64,000 nucleotides of DNA, taken from assembly GCA_964633285.1 (NCBI GenBank), contig CAZWGA010000011.1, forward strand, positions 45,807 to 109,806. The letters run 5' to 3'. The stretch comes from 20CM-2-55-15 sp964633285 (GTDB taxonomy: Bacteria > Acidobacteriota > Terriglobia > 20CM-2-55-15). The notes beneath the pieces were generated by a model that had not been told where the DNA came from, made no database searches, and saw only the letters and a list, made by a program, of their open reading frames with translations. Both the position numbers and the translations under genes were made by a program. This document shows, piece after piece, positions 1 to 9,471 of the stretch (position 1 is the first letter of the stretch; each line of letters begins with the position of its first letter).

Positions 1-5
1 GATAT

Positions 6-1208
6 ATGCCAACCTTCACATTTAAAGGACAGAATCGGACGGGACAAACGATTTCGGGCGAACGTGTTGCGGACAGCCGGCAGGCCCTGGCGTTGGCTTT
101 GAGGGGCGAGCAGATCGCTCTTCTGGAAGCCGCGGAAAAGAAGAACGTCGGGAGGAAAATCGGGGGCCCTAATCCATCGGCGAAAGATATCGCCGTTTTC
201 ACTCGGCAGTTTTCGGTCATGATCGATTCGGGCGTGCCGCTGGTGCAGTGCATTGAAATCCTGGGTTCAACTCAGGAAAACAAGAAATTTCAAGCGGCGC
301 TTAAGGCAGTCCAGGCGGACGTCGAGTCGGGAAACAGCCTGGCGGCGTCGATGAAGAATCACCCCAAGGTTTTTGATGAACTCTACACCAACATGGTGGC
401 CGCTGGAGAAGCCGGCGGTATCCTCGATACGATTTTTCAGCGCCTTTCGGTCTACATCGAAAAAGCCGTGAAACTGAAGCGGGCGGTCCAGTCGGCCATG
501 GTTTACCCGATTGCCGTTGTGATCATCGCCAGCGGCGTCATCACCCTGATTCTGTGGAAAGTCGTTCCGATGTTTACGGAACTCTTCAACAGCATGGGCG
601 TGCAGTTGCCTTTGCCGACGCGGGTGGTCATTGGATCCAGCCAGTTCATCATCAGCTACGGAATATTCATCATCATCGGGCTCGGTCTTCTGGCATTCGG
701 ATTCAAGTCGTATTACGCGACGCCAAAAGGCCGGTACGTGGTTGATGGGCTCACTCTGAAGGCGCCCGTATTCGGCCCGTTGTTGCGGAAAATCTCAGTC
801 GCACGATTCACGCAAACCATGGCGACGTTGATCGCCAGCGGCGTTCCGATTCTGGACTGTCTGGACATTACCGCGCGCACGTCCGGCAACGCGATCATTG
901 AAGAAGCGATTCTCAATGTGAAGAAGGCGATTGAACAAGGCCGCACGATTGTCGAACCGCTGAAAGAGTCGAAAGTGTTTCCGACCATGGTTGTTTCGAT
1001 GATCGGTGTCGGTGAACAGGCCGGAGCGCTGGAAGTCATGCTGACGAAGATCGCGGCATTCTACGAAGAAGAAGTGGACGCGGCAGTGGGCGATCTCATG
1101 ACGGCTCTGGAACCCATGATCATCGTGGTGCTCGGTGTGACCGTAGGCGGAATCGTCATTTCCATGTACATGCCTATCTTCTCTCTCGTCGGCCAGCTCA
1201 GCAAATAA
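6..1208 (+). CDS. pilC: Type IV pilus inner-membrane platform protein PilC
   Basis: PilC is the polytopic inner-membrane platform of the type IV pilus motor; it couples the PilB/PilT ATPases to pilin insertion and removal. The 400-residue protein has the usual family length and two T2SSF repeats (about residues 65-187 and 268-390), the second with the hallmark GEQAG turn, and three hydrophobic segments near 165-190, 215-235 and 370-395. The ATG lies only five bases from the window edge, so the ribosome binding site cannot be assessed. The stop is four bases before the next gene, pilS, so pilC-pilS-pilR are probably one operon. A paralogue is at 35149. Identification is firm; assignment to the pilus rather than to secretion rests on the pilSR neighbours. 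Confidence 0.95.
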   Translation: MPTFTFKGQNRTGQTISGERVADSRQALALALRGEQIALLEAAEKKNVGRKIGGPNPSAKDIAVFTRQFSVMIDSGVPLVQCIEILGSTQENKKFQAALKAVQADVESGNSLAASMKNHPKVFDELYTNMVAAGEAGGILDTIFQRLSVYIEKAVKLKRAVQSAMVYPIAVVIIASGVITLILWKVVPMFTELFNSMGVQLPLPTRVVIGSSQFIISYGIFIIIGLGLLAFGFKSYYATPKGRYVVDGLTLKAPVFGPLLRKISVARFTQTMATLIASGVPILDCLDITARTSGNAIIEEAILNVKKAIEQGRTIVEPLKESKVFPTMVVSMIGVGEQAGALEVMLTKIAAFYEEEVDAAVGDLMTALEPMIIVVLGVTVGGIVISMYMPIFSLVGQLSK

Positions 1209-1212
1209 CGCG

Positions 1213-2778
1213 ATGGCCGGCATCGCCATCATGGATCGGCGCAAATGGCTTCTGCGATTGATCTATGTGCGGCTCGCTGTTTTCACGATATTCGTTGCCG
1301 CCGATACCTCGCGTAAAGGCGGACCTTCCATCGATATGCTCGTGCTGCTTGCGGCCGTCTACGGGCTGTCTGCCTGTTGGTTCGCCCTGGTCAAGCTGAG
1401 CAGTTCGTACGTGTGGCAGGCCTACGCGCAGATTGCCATCGACCTGTTGCTCATCACGTGGACGGTAAATCGCACGGGTGGCATCGACAGTTATCTCTCT
1501 TCTTTGTATTTTCTGGAAATCGTTATGTCGAGCATCCTGCTCGAACGGCGCGGCGCCTTCGTGGCGGGAACGGCAAGTTCGCTGATTCATTTTGCGCACA
1601 TGGACCTGGCGTATTTCGGCTACATCCGGTCGACCGGCGTGTGGGCCGGCGATCTGCCGTCGTTGCAGGGTGTGATCAGCCTCAGCATTTTCGGATTCTG
1701 TTCCGTTGCATTTCTTTCGAACTTCCTGGCGGAAAGCTGGCGCAGCACGGGCGCTGAACTGCAGAAATCAACCGGGCAGGTCGCATTTCTTCAGGCATTC
1801 AGCGATCGAGTGATCGACAGCCTGGGCACAGGGCTGATCACGACAGACCTGGAAGGCCGTATTTATCTGTTTAACCGCGCGGCCGAGGAGATCACGGACT
1901 ATCAATCCTACGAGGCCCTGCGGCTTCGGATCTGGGACGTGTTTCCCGGCATGCAGCCGCAATGGAGTTCGGGCCGTTTCGAGATCTCGACATCCAGGCG
2001 CGACGGGAAAAACGTCAACCTTCGCTTCCTGGTTTCGCCTGTAATGATCGATGAGAAAAACACGGCGGGCTACGTATGGTCCTTCGATGATGTGACCGAG
2101 CTGCGTTTGCTCGAGAGGCAAATGCGCCAGAAGGAGCAAATGGCGGCGATCGGTACGATGTCGGCCGGCATGGCTCATGAAATCCGTAATCCTCTGGCTT
2201 CGATTGCCGGCTCGTTCAACCTTCTGCAGTCTGACTTGAAACTCAATCCGGATCAGCGGCAGCTTGCGGAAATCATCAAACGAGAAACCGAGAGACTCAA
2301 TCGCACGATTACAGAGTTTCTTTCGTACGCGCGCCCTCAGGTCCCGAATCCGACAAAGGTGGATCTGGCCGGATTGATTTCTGAAACCATGCAGTTGATG
2401 AGCAACAGCCCTGAGTTGAAATCCGCTCACAAAATCGAGACCAACCTGATGCCTGTGCAGGCGGACGTCGACGAAAACATGATGCGGCAGGTGTTTTATA
2501 ATCTCGCCTCGAATGCGTTCAAAGCCATGCCGGATGGGGGGACTCTCACGATAGCGCTCGAAAGGCAAAACGGCGGCGCTCAGATCCGATTCGCGGACAC
2601 GGGCATCGGAATGGCGGAGGACGAGGTGAAGGGATTATTCGTTCCATTCAATTCCTCGTTTCGCAATGGAACGGGTTTGGGACTGCCGATCGTTTATCAA
2701 ATCATCAATGCACACAACGGTACGATTGCCGTTAAGTCTCGCAAGGGAGCGGGAACAACGTTCGTTATCGATTTGTAG
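1213..2778 (+). CDS. pilS: PilS-type sensor histidine kinase
   Basis: This membrane histidine kinase is the likely sensor partner of the PilR activator encoded next. The 521-residue protein has about six hydrophobic helices in the first 185 residues, a PAS-like domain (about 190-300), a HisKA dimerisation box with the phospho-accepting His322 in AHEIRNP, and a HATPase domain with the N box, DTGIGM and GTGLGL motifs. In known systems PilS senses pilin levels in the membrane and controls phosphorylation of PilR. It starts four bases after pilC and ends three bases before pilR. No feature looks degenerate. Confidence 0.93.
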   Translation: MAGIAIMDRRKWLLRLIYVRLAVFTIFVAADTSRKGGPSIDMLVLLAAVYGLSACWFALVKLSSSYVWQAYAQIAIDLLLITWTVNRTGGIDSYLSSLYFLEIVMSSILLERRGAFVAGTASSLIHFAHMDLAYFGYIRSTGVWAGDLPSLQGVISLSIFGFCSVAFLSNFLAESWRSTGAELQKSTGQVAFLQAFSDRVIDSLGTGLITTDLEGRIYLFNRAAEEITDYQSYEALRLRIWDVFPGMQPQWSSGRFEISTSRRDGKNVNLRFLVSPVMIDEKNTAGYVWSFDDVTELRLLERQMRQKEQMAAIGTMSAGMAHEIRNPLASIAGSFNLLQSDLKLNPDQRQLAEIIKRETERLNRTITEFLSYARPQVPNPTKVDLAGLISETMQLMSNSPELKSAHKIETNLMPVQADVDENMMRQVFYNLASNAFKAMPDGGTLTIALERQNGGAQIRFADTGIGMAEDEVKGLFVPFNSSFRNGTGLGLPIVYQIINAHNGTIAVKSRKGAGTTFVIDL

Positions 2779-2781
2779 GCC

Positions 2782-4167
2782 GTGACTCCAATGCCCAAAC
2801 GCGCGAGGATCCTCATCGTCGACGACGAGCGTTCGATTCGGGAACTGCTCGAAATCTTTCTGAAAAAGGAAGGATTCAGCGTCACCGTTGCTTCCAGCGG
2901 AGCTGAGGGCATGGCGCAGGCGAAATCTTCCGATTTCGATCTGATCATTTCCGACATCAGGATGGGAGACATGTCGGGCATCGATTTGCTCCGTGAGGTT
3001 CGCAAGACGGGCTTCAGCGGCCAGTTCATTCTTCTGACGGCGTACGCCAGCGCCGAGACTGCGATACAGGCGCTGAAAATGGGCGCATTCGACTACATCC
3101 TCAAAACCGAGAATTTCATGGAAGAGCTCAAGCTCGTCGTGTACGGCGCGCTCGAGAATCGGCGTCTGCGCGAAGAGAATACCTATCTCCGCCGCGAGTT
3201 CCGCAAGGCGCACGGCATGGGGAACCTCATCGGAAAGAGCAAAAAGATGCAGGAGCTCTTCAAGATGATCGAAGTCGTCAGCGCCACCAACAGTACCGTG
3301 CTGATCACGGGTGAAAGCGGTACCGGCAAAGAGCTCGCCGCGAAAGCGATTCATCTGAACAGCGCCAGAGCGGACGAAGCGTTTGTTTCCGTGAACTGTG
3401 GAGCATTTACGGAGACTCTTCTGGAAAGCGAATTGTTCGGCTATATGCGTGGCGCGTTTACGGGAGCGGCGGCGAACAAAAAAGGATTATTCGAAGTCGC
3501 CGACAAAGGCACGATCTTCCTGGACGAGATCGGCGACACAAGTCCCGCAATGCAGGTAAAACTTCTGCGAGTCCTTCAGGAGCGCACATTGAGGCGAGTG
3601 GGCGGAATCGAAGAGATCCCTGTTGATGTGCGAATCATAGCGGCGACAAACCGGGATCTCAGCGAAATGGTTGCGGAGAATCAGTTTCGCGAGGATCTTT
3701 TTTACCGCATCAGCGTGATTCCCATTGAACTGTCTCCGCTGCGGCACCGGCGTGACGACATACCGCTCCTGGCGAACCATTTTCTGGAGCGCCTCAATTC
3801 GTCGATGGGAAGAAAGATCGAGCACATCTCCGATGAAGCGCTGAAGAAGATGGAAAGCTACGACTGGCCGGGTAATGTCCGTGAACTCGAAAATGCGATG
3901 GAGCGGGCTTTCATTCTGGAAACCTCGAGCGCGCTCTCCGCGCAGCATCTGCCCGAAGCTGTCGCGACCAATCCTCGCATGCGTACATTTACGGATTTTC
4001 CTGATGAAGGTTTCGATCTCGAGTCGCATGTGGAGAATCTTCAAAAGGGATATCTGCAGGAAGCGCTGCGGCGATCCAACGGCGTTCAGGTCAAGGCAGC
4101 CGAGTTGTTGCGCATGTCCTACCGGTCTTTCCGGCATTACATGCAGAAGTACAACATTCCGTCGTAA
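2782..4167 (+). CDS. pilR: PilR-type sigma54-dependent response regulator
   Basis: PilR activates RNA polymerase carrying sigma54 at pilin promoters. The 461-residue protein contains a receiver domain with an acidic pocket DDE at 14-16 and the phospho-acceptor Asp58, an AAA+ domain with Walker A GESGTGKE, the sigma54-contacting loop GAFTGA, Walker B IFLDEIGD, and a C-terminal Fis-type helix-turn-helix. The receiver has LKTENF where most regulators have KP, a small oddity. The GTG at 2782 gives the longest protein; an ATG three codons later (2791) is equally plausible. Likely targets in this window are the sigma54-type sites at 22555, 23225 and 23918. The stop directly abuts the convergent sulfotransferase gene. 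Confidence 0.94.
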   Translation: MTPMPKRARILIVDDERSIRELLEIFLKKEGFSVTVASSGAEGMAQAKSSDFDLIISDIRMGDMSGIDLLREVRKTGFSGQFILLTAYASAETAIQALKMGAFDYILKTENFMEELKLVVYGALENRRLREENTYLRREFRKAHGMGNLIGKSKKMQELFKMIEVVSATNSTVLITGESGTGKELAAKAIHLNSARADEAFVSVNCGAFTETLLESELFGYMRGAFTGAAANKKGLFEVADKGTIFLDEIGDTSPAMQVKLLRVLQERTLRRVGGIEEIPVDVRIIAATNRDLSEMVAENQFREDLFYRISVIPIELSPLRHRRDDIPLLANHFLERLNSSMGRKIEHISDEALKKMESYDWPGNVRELENAMERAFILETSSALSAQHLPEAVATNPRMRTFTDFPDEGFDLESHVENLQKGYLQEALRRSNGVQVKAAELLRMSYRSFRHYMQKYNIPS

Positions 4168-4911
4168 CTACGAATTCAAGTCGTAGCCGATGGATAGCAC
4201 GCGATCGCGGTAAAGCGCGGAACAAAGACGCAAATGCGCGCTGGAATAGAAATTACGGTGATCCCCGATAATTCCTTTTCTCTGGTCGTAATTGGAATTG
4301 TCGCCTTCTCCCCGTTTTCTTCCTCCGCTCATGCTCTCAAATGAAAAATGCCGGACGGCGTCTTCGATCACCTGTTGAGGCGCTTCGACTTCGAGATACT
4401 GCAGAATTGCGCGCAGTGTATTTGCCGTGTCGCGCGACAGATCTTCGTATCGAACGAGATAATGCGGCCACTTCTGCCACGACGTGTAAAGACGGAGCCA
4501 GTTCCGGCAAATCAGCAGAAGGTTCATCATTTTGGATCTCGACAGATTCTGCGCCAGCCGGATCTTCCATGAACCGCCCTGGTTCTCCTGAAGCCGGCGC
4601 CTGTTCAAGTAAAACATTCCGACCGAAACGTCTCTTGGATCGCGAACGATCAGGATAATTTTTTCGGTAAGGTCGACCTTCGGAGCAGGATAGTTGTGCG
4701 TCTTGATGACAAGTGAATATCGTGTCGGTTCGCGTCCCGGAAGACGGCCGCACACGAGGCTCAATATGCGTTCGTCTCGCGTGAAGATCTGGCCGTCGAG
4801 TGCCATGTAGGGTTCGATATATGCGGCATTGAGAATGTAGCAGAGCATGTAACTGAGCCATCCCTGGCCGGATCGGCCGAGATCTGAAACCAGAACGATG
4901 TCGGATCTCAA
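4168..4911 (-). CDS. Sulfotransferase domain protein
   Basis: A PAPS-dependent sulfotransferase, expected to move a sulfuryl group onto a hydroxyl or amine, here possibly on a cell-surface glycan. In 247 residues it shows a 5'-phosphosulfate loop (GRSGQGWLS, residues 12-20), a KTH segment at 70-72 and the 3'-phosphate binding signature IVRDPRDVS (about 88-96). It is convergent with pilR with no spacer and divergent from the flippase at 5009, so it is the first gene of the glycan region. The acceptor cannot be deduced from sequence. The family call is good; the role in glycan sulfation is inference from neighbours. Confidence 0.85.
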   Translation of the reverse strand: MRSDIVLVSDLGRSGQGWLSYMLCYILNAAYIEPYMALDGQIFTRDERILSLVCGRLPGREPTRYSLVIKTHNYPAPKVDLTEKIILIVRDPRDVSVGMFYLNRRRLQENQGGSWKIRLAQNLSRSKMMNLLLICRNWLRLYTSWQKWPHYLVRYEDLSRDTANTLRAILQYLEVEAPQQVIEDAVRHFSFESMSGGRKRGEGDNSNYDQRKGIIGDHRNFYSSAHLRLCSALYRDRVLSIGYDLNS

Positions 4912-5008
4912 TCGGTCAATCTCCTTATGTGGAGAAGCTTGATGATGCTCGTTCTGAGCGCTGCACCGCTTCTCATCGACGGCATGCTAGCATAAGGCCG
5001 AGTTTTCA

Positions 5009-6421
5009 ATGACGAGCCCTATTCGAAAACTGCCGAAGGCCGCCGCGATTTACGCTACCGGAGACTTTTTAATCCGCGCCGCTAATTTCTTCATTCTTCC
5101 GCTCTTGACGCACTATCTATCGCGCCGCGAGTACGGCATTCTTGGAGGCGTCACTCCATTCACGATTTTTCTTGGTCTGGCGTTGCAGTTGAATCTGAAT
5201 GTCGCGCTCATGCGCTTTTACAGCGAGTTTGACGATGAGCAAAAACGCCGGCAGTTTACCGGGACGCTCATGCTCTTTACGATCCTATGGTCGCTGGCCA
5301 TCACCATTCTGCTGAATGTTACCGGACCGCTGCTGCTGGACCACATCTATCGCGAAGTTCGATTCGAGCCGTATTTGAGAATCGGGACATGGATCACGCT
5401 GTTCAACACGATGGGAATCCTGCCGCTCGCAATGCTGCAGATGCAGCAGCGCCCGGGTCTCCACCGTTTGTTCGCTCTCGGTACGTTTGCCGCGAATACC
5501 GGCTTCACGCTGTTCTTCGTTGTTTACGCGCGAATGGGAGCTTACGGGGCGCTGCTCGGTCAGCTTGCAGGCGGAGGAATTTCGGCGATCGCATACCTTG
5601 TCCTGATGCATACGCATGTGGAATGGACGCTCGTTCCCGGGTTTCTCAGGACGTGTCTCGGTTTCAGCTTGCCCTTGCTCGTGTATGCGCTTGTCGGATG
5701 GTTTATGGATTCCTCGAATCGAGTCTTTATCGAACGTTTCATCAGCCTCGATCAACTCGGGCTTTTCAATCTGGCGAGCCAGTTCGCGATGATTCTGGGA
5801 TATCTGATCGCGGGAATCGGCCTGGCGTTCACGCCGCTGTTTTACGAGACCGTTAAATTGCCGGACGGCAGGGAGATCCTGGCGAGATTCGGCGTTCTCT
5901 ATATTGCTGCTGCGTTGGGGTTGACACTCGTTGTTGCTTTGCTGGCCGGTCCGGCGATTCAGTTCCTTACCGAACCACGCTTTCACGATGCCTCGCGAAT
6001 TGTGCCGATCCTTACGCTCACGCAGGCGCTGACGGCGTTCTGGCACCTGATCGTTCATCCGATCATGCTTAAGGAAAAAACAAAATGGTTGATGATCGTC
6101 ACAACGATCACAGCGGCCGTGAGCGTCGGTTTGAATTTCTGGCTGGTTCCCGCTTACGGTGTGATCGGCGCCGCCGCGACCGCGCTCTTCGGCAATATTC
6201 TTTTGAACACGATCGTGTTTGTTTTGTCGAGGCGCATTTACTTCGTTCCGTATAACTACAGGCGCATGGCCGTTGCCGCCGTGCTTGCTCTTGGCCTGTA
6301 TTTGCTCGCGTCCATTTCGCCTTCGCTTCCGATGCGTGTGATTCTTGCCGGAGTTTATCCGGCGCTGCTGCTCGGCTTCGGTGTTGTGAACAAATCTCAG
6401 ATTCGAAATCTAATCCGATGA
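5009..6421 (+). CDS. Wzx-type flippase, MOP/polysaccharide biosynthesis family
   Basis: A polytopic inner-membrane protein of the oligosaccharide/polysaccharide flippase group, which translocates undecaprenyl-diphosphate-linked glycan units from cytoplasm to periplasm. The 470 residues form about 12-14 hydrophobic helices, beginning with an amphipathic KAAAIYATGDFLIRAANFFILP segment typical of Wzx proteins. It opens the plus-strand glycan operon and overlaps the next glycosyltransferase by four bases (ATGA). With the WecA-like initiator at 8461 and the ligase-like protein at 20486 it would supply a complete lipid-linked glycan route. The substrate is unknown. Confidence 0.88.
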   Translation: MTSPIRKLPKAAAIYATGDFLIRAANFFILPLLTHYLSRREYGILGGVTPFTIFLGLALQLNLNVALMRFYSEFDDEQKRRQFTGTLMLFTILWSLAITILLNVTGPLLLDHIYREVRFEPYLRIGTWITLFNTMGILPLAMLQMQQRPGLHRLFALGTFAANTGFTLFFVVYARMGAYGALLGQLAGGGISAIAYLVLMHTHVEWTLVPGFLRTCLGFSLPLLVYALVGWFMDSSNRVFIERFISLDQLGLFNLASQFAMILGYLIAGIGLAFTPLFYETVKLPDGREILARFGVLYIAAALGLTLVVALLAGPAIQFLTEPRFHDASRIVPILTLTQALTAFWHLIVHPIMLKEKTKWLMIVTTITAAVSVGLNFWLVPAYGVIGAAATALFGNILLNTIVFVLSRRIYFVPYNYRRMAVAAVLALGLYLLASISPSLPMRVILAGVYPALLLGFGVVNKSQIRNLIR

Positions 6422-7269
6422 ACTGGCCGCGCATCTCCATCGTCACTCCGTCCTTCAATCAGGGCCGCTTCATTGAAGAAACCATTCAATCGGTCCTGAA
6501 TCAGGAGTATCCGAATCTCGAGTACATCATCATGGACGGCGGTTCCACGGACGAAACGCCTCAAATCATCTCGCGGTATGAGAATCGCATCGCGTACTGG
6601 TTTTCGGGAAGAGACCGGGGTCAGGCAGATGCGATCGGAAAAGGGTTCGAGAGAGCGACGGGCTCGATACTGGCTTACCTCAATTCCGACGACATCTATC
6701 TTCCCGGAGCCCTGCACGCGGTTGCGAAGTCATTTGTGGAATCCAACGACGATGTCGTTTACGGCAACACGTACTGGATCGGCACGGATGGCCGGCGTCT
6801 CGGTGAACGGCGCCAGACGCCGTTTGCGGCCAATGGTTACATGTATGGCGGATTCGATCTTCAGCAGCCCGCGACATTCTGGACGCGGAGCATTTACGAA
6901 AAAGCCGGTGGTGTGGATGCGGCTTATTCGTTTGCGATGGACACGGATCTCTTCATGAGATTCGTGCAACAGGGCGCCCGGTTTCGGCACATCCGGCAAT
7001 TCGTGGCAAGCTTCAGAATTCATCCCAGTTCGAAATCATCGACTGAAATCGCGAGGTGCGAATCGGAATTGGGAAAGCTCCGCAGCCGGTATCTTCGTTA
7101 TCCGTTTCATTCGTTCGCCGCGCAATGCGCAAGAAACTACGCTCGGGCCAAAAGGACCTTATGGTATGTGCTTCAGGGCGATCTGGTCTGGCTGCTGCGG
7201 CGTATCCCCGACCGAATACGCTCGCGGAATTCAGAAGAGATCGTGGGCCCGAGATCGAAATGGATTTAA
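6418..7269 (+). CDS. Glycosyltransferase family 2
   Basis: A GT-A fold glycosyltransferase that probably extends the lipid-linked glycan in the cytoplasm. The 283-residue protein has the family start SIVTPSFNQGRF, the nucleotide-binding GGSTDE (41-46) and the metal-binding NSDD (89-92), followed by a region with QQPATFW and MDTDLF that resembles the acceptor side of many wall-glycan GT2 enzymes. The ATG overlaps the flippase stop, indicating translational coupling. Sugar donor and linkage cannot be read from sequence. Confidence 0.9.
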   Translation: MNWPRISIVTPSFNQGRFIEETIQSVLNQEYPNLEYIIMDGGSTDETPQIISRYENRIAYWFSGRDRGQADAIGKGFERATGSILAYLNSDDIYLPGALHAVAKSFVESNDDVVYGNTYWIGTDGRRLGERRQTPFAANGYMYGGFDLQQPATFWTRSIYEKAGGVDAAYSFAMDTDLFMRFVQQGARFRHIRQFVASFRIHPSSKSSTEIARCESELGKLRSRYLRYPFHSFAAQCARNYARAKRTLWYVLQGDLVWLLRRIPDRIRSRNSEEIVGPRSKWI

Positions 7270-7330
7270 GGAGCGGAATGTTCTTCCTTCTGTTTCAGGA
7301 TGGGAATTCTGTTGGGCAGGCATCCAGGTC

Positions 7331-8479
7331 ATGAAAGCCAAGATCATTCACGTGATCACCAAACTGGAACTTGGGGGAGCCCAGAAAGTCACGCTGATGA
7401 CTCTCGAGCGGCTGCCGCGCGATCGTTACGAACTTGCATTGGTGTCGAGTCCGGATGGCTTGCTGGTGGAGTGGGCCAACAACATTCCAGGTCTTTCGCG
7501 CTTCTGGATTCCTTCACTGATTCGTGAAGTCCGGCCGATTCAAGACGCCCGGGCGTTCTTCGCTCTCTGGCGTCTTTTCCGGCACGAGCGGCCTGATGCG
7601 GTTCACACGCACAGCGCTAAAGCGGGCATCATCGGGCGCTGGGCCGCGAGACTTGCCGGAGTACCTTTCATTTTTCACACGATGCACGGATTCGGGTTCA
7701 ATGATTTTCAAACGCCTGCAGTTCGCCGATTCTATGTGTGGCTCGAACGATTGACGGCGAAGGTGACGACCCGCTTGTTTGTGGTTTCTTATGCCAATGC
7801 CGATAAAGGAGAGAAGTGCGGCATTTTTCGCCGCGGCGACTGGACGCTGTGCCGCGACGCGATTTCGGTCGATGAATTTATTCAGAATGGGCCGCGGCGC
7901 AATCGTTTGCGGGAATGGGGAATTCCAGACGACCGTGTTGTGGTGGGTATGGTGGCGTGCCTGAAACCACAGAAGTCGCCCGAAGATTTTGTGGAGGTTG
8001 CCGCGAAGGTTTTACAGAAAGCGCCCAATGCGCATTTTGTGATGGCTGGGGACGGGGAACTGCGTCAATCGGTTGAAGCTCGAGTTCGGGATCGTGGCAT
8101 CGGTGAGCGCATCACGCTGCTGGGCTGGGTGAACGAGAGGGAAATGCCGGAAGTTTACCGCAATCTCGATATTGTCGTTCTGACGTCTTTGTGGGAAGGT
8201 TTACCGTGCGTTTTCTCGGAGGCAATGGCTGTGGAACTGCCGATCGTGGCGACTAACGTCGATGGGGCGCGCGAAGCCATCGTCGATAGCGACAACGGTT
8301 TTCTTCACGAGCCACACGATATCGATGGAATGGCCCGCTCCGTGCTCAGGCTGATCGCCGACTCGCAGCTTCGAATGGAAATGGGCCGGCGGGGAAAGTC
8401 GCGCGTCATGGAATTCGATATCGGGACTTCAGTTTCGAATCTGGAAGCCGCGTACCGCGAGTGCTTGCAAAAAGTATGA
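7331..8479 (+). CDS. Glycosyltransferase family 4 (GT1/GT4 fold)
   Basis: A GT-B retaining glycosyltransferase of 382 residues. The N-terminal domain starts with IIHVITKLELGGAQKVTL, and the C-terminal donor-binding domain has EGLPCVFSEAMA followed by LPIVAT, the E-x7-E signature of the family. I chose the ATG at 7331 because it begins the first beta strand directly; the open frame extends upstream to 7166, but that part overlaps the preceding gene and has no family resemblance. The 3' end overlaps the initiating transferase gene by 19 bases if that gene starts at GTG 8461. Confidence 0.9.
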   Translation: MKAKIIHVITKLELGGAQKVTLMTLERLPRDRYELALVSSPDGLLVEWANNIPGLSRFWIPSLIREVRPIQDARAFFALWRLFRHERPDAVHTHSAKAGIIGRWAARLAGVPFIFHTMHGFGFNDFQTPAVRRFYVWLERLTAKVTTRLFVVSYANADKGEKCGIFRRGDWTLCRDAISVDEFIQNGPRRNRLREWGIPDDRVVVGMVACLKPQKSPEDFVEVAAKVLQKAPNAHFVMAGDGELRQSVEARVRDRGIGERITLLGWVNEREMPEVYRNLDIVVLTSLWEGLPCVFSEAMAVELPIVATNVDGAREAIVDSDNGFLHEPHDIDGMARSVLRLIADSQLRMEMGRRGKSRVMEFDIGTSVSNLEAAYRECLQKV

Positions 8480-9471
8480 TCAGGTATGGCGTTGCATTCA
8501 CATTAAGTTTCATTTTCTCCCTTTACTGGACACCGCTGATGCGAAAAGCGGCGCTTCAGCTCGGTATCATCGACCGTCCGGACGGCAACTTGAAAAAACA
8601 CGACACGGCTGTTCCCTATTTTGGCGGTGTTGCGGTCTTCATCGGATTTCTTCTGACTGTCGGTGTTTTGACCGATTTCGATAAGGCGACACTCGGCCTT
8701 CTGCTTTCGGGAAGCATCGCCCTGATGGTCGGTCTCATCGATGACTTCGGTGTTTTGACGCCTGCGCAAAAACTTCTCGGCCAAACGCTGGCGGCGCTTG
8801 TGCTCGTAAAGTCGGGCACATACATCAAGCTCGATTTTCTTTCGTTTTATGTGGCTGCGCCTTTGACGGTCCTGTGGATTCTGACGGTATCGAATGCAAT
8901 GAACATCATCGACATCATGGATGGACTTGCGTCCGGTGTTGCCACAATTGCAGCGGTCGCCATTGCAGTCGCCAATATCATGGCCGGCCGTGAATCCCAG
9001 GCATTTCTCGCGTTTGTTCTCGCCGGATCCGTTGCCGGATTTCTGAGACACAATTTCCATCCGGCGCGAATCTATCTTGGAGACGCGGGCAGCCTTTTTA
9101 TCGGTTTTATGCTGGCGGCGCTTTCAATGAATGCCGGCTATACACGCATGAATCTCCTGGCGGTCGTCAGTCCCGTTTTGATTCTGGGCCTTCCTCTTTT
9201 CGATCTTGGGCTCGTGATGTTCATTCGCTGGCGATTGGGAATTCCGGTGATGAAGGGCAGTCCCGATCATTTCGCGTTGCGATTGAGACGCTGCAAGCTT
9301 TCGATTCGTGAAACCGCTGTTACAACGTACGTCGTGAGCGCGCTTCTTGCCGGCGTCGCTTTGCTGATGACACAGGTTCGCATTGAATGGGCTGTCGGCA
9401 CTCTTGGCGGAACGATGTCGGTGGCCTGTTTGTCGGCCTATCTGCTGATGAAAGTGGATATGAGGCCGTGA
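8461..9471 (+). CDS. WecA/MraY-like polyprenyl-phosphate sugar-1-phosphate transferase
   Basis: A polytopic enzyme of the polyprenyl-phosphate N-acetylhexosamine-1-phosphate transferase family, which starts glycan synthesis by moving a sugar-1-phosphate from a UDP-sugar to undecaprenyl phosphate at the inner membrane. The 336 residues contain the diagnostic PYFGGVAVF, LIDDFG, NAMNIIDIMDGLA and YLGDAGSLFIGF motifs and about ten membrane helices. The start may be GTG 8461 or ATG 8476. WecA is the better analogy than MraY, since no peptidoglycan genes are nearby. It is probably the initiating enzyme for the surrounding glycan cluster. Confidence 0.92.
   Translation: MLAKSMIRYGVAFTLSFIFSLYWTPLMRKAALQLGIIDRPDGNLKKHDTAVPYFGGVAVFIGFLLTVGVLTDFDKATLGLLLSGSIALMVGLIDDFGVLTPAQKLLGQTLAALVLVKSGTYIKLDFLSFYVAAPLTVLWILTVSNAMNIIDIMDGLASGVATIAAVAIAVANIMAGRESQAFLAFVLAGSVAGFLRHNFHPARIYLGDAGSLFIGFMLAALSMNAGYTRMNLLAVVSPVLILGLPLFDLGLVMFIRWRLGIPVMKGSPDHFALRLRRCKLSIRETAVTTYVVSALLAGVALLMTQVRIEWAVGTLGGTMSVACLSAYLLMKVDMRP

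Noticed and set aside
7166..7330. Upstream extension of the GT4 glycosyltransferase at 7331
   Set aside because: The added residues overlap the preceding gene and do not match a GT4 N-terminus.
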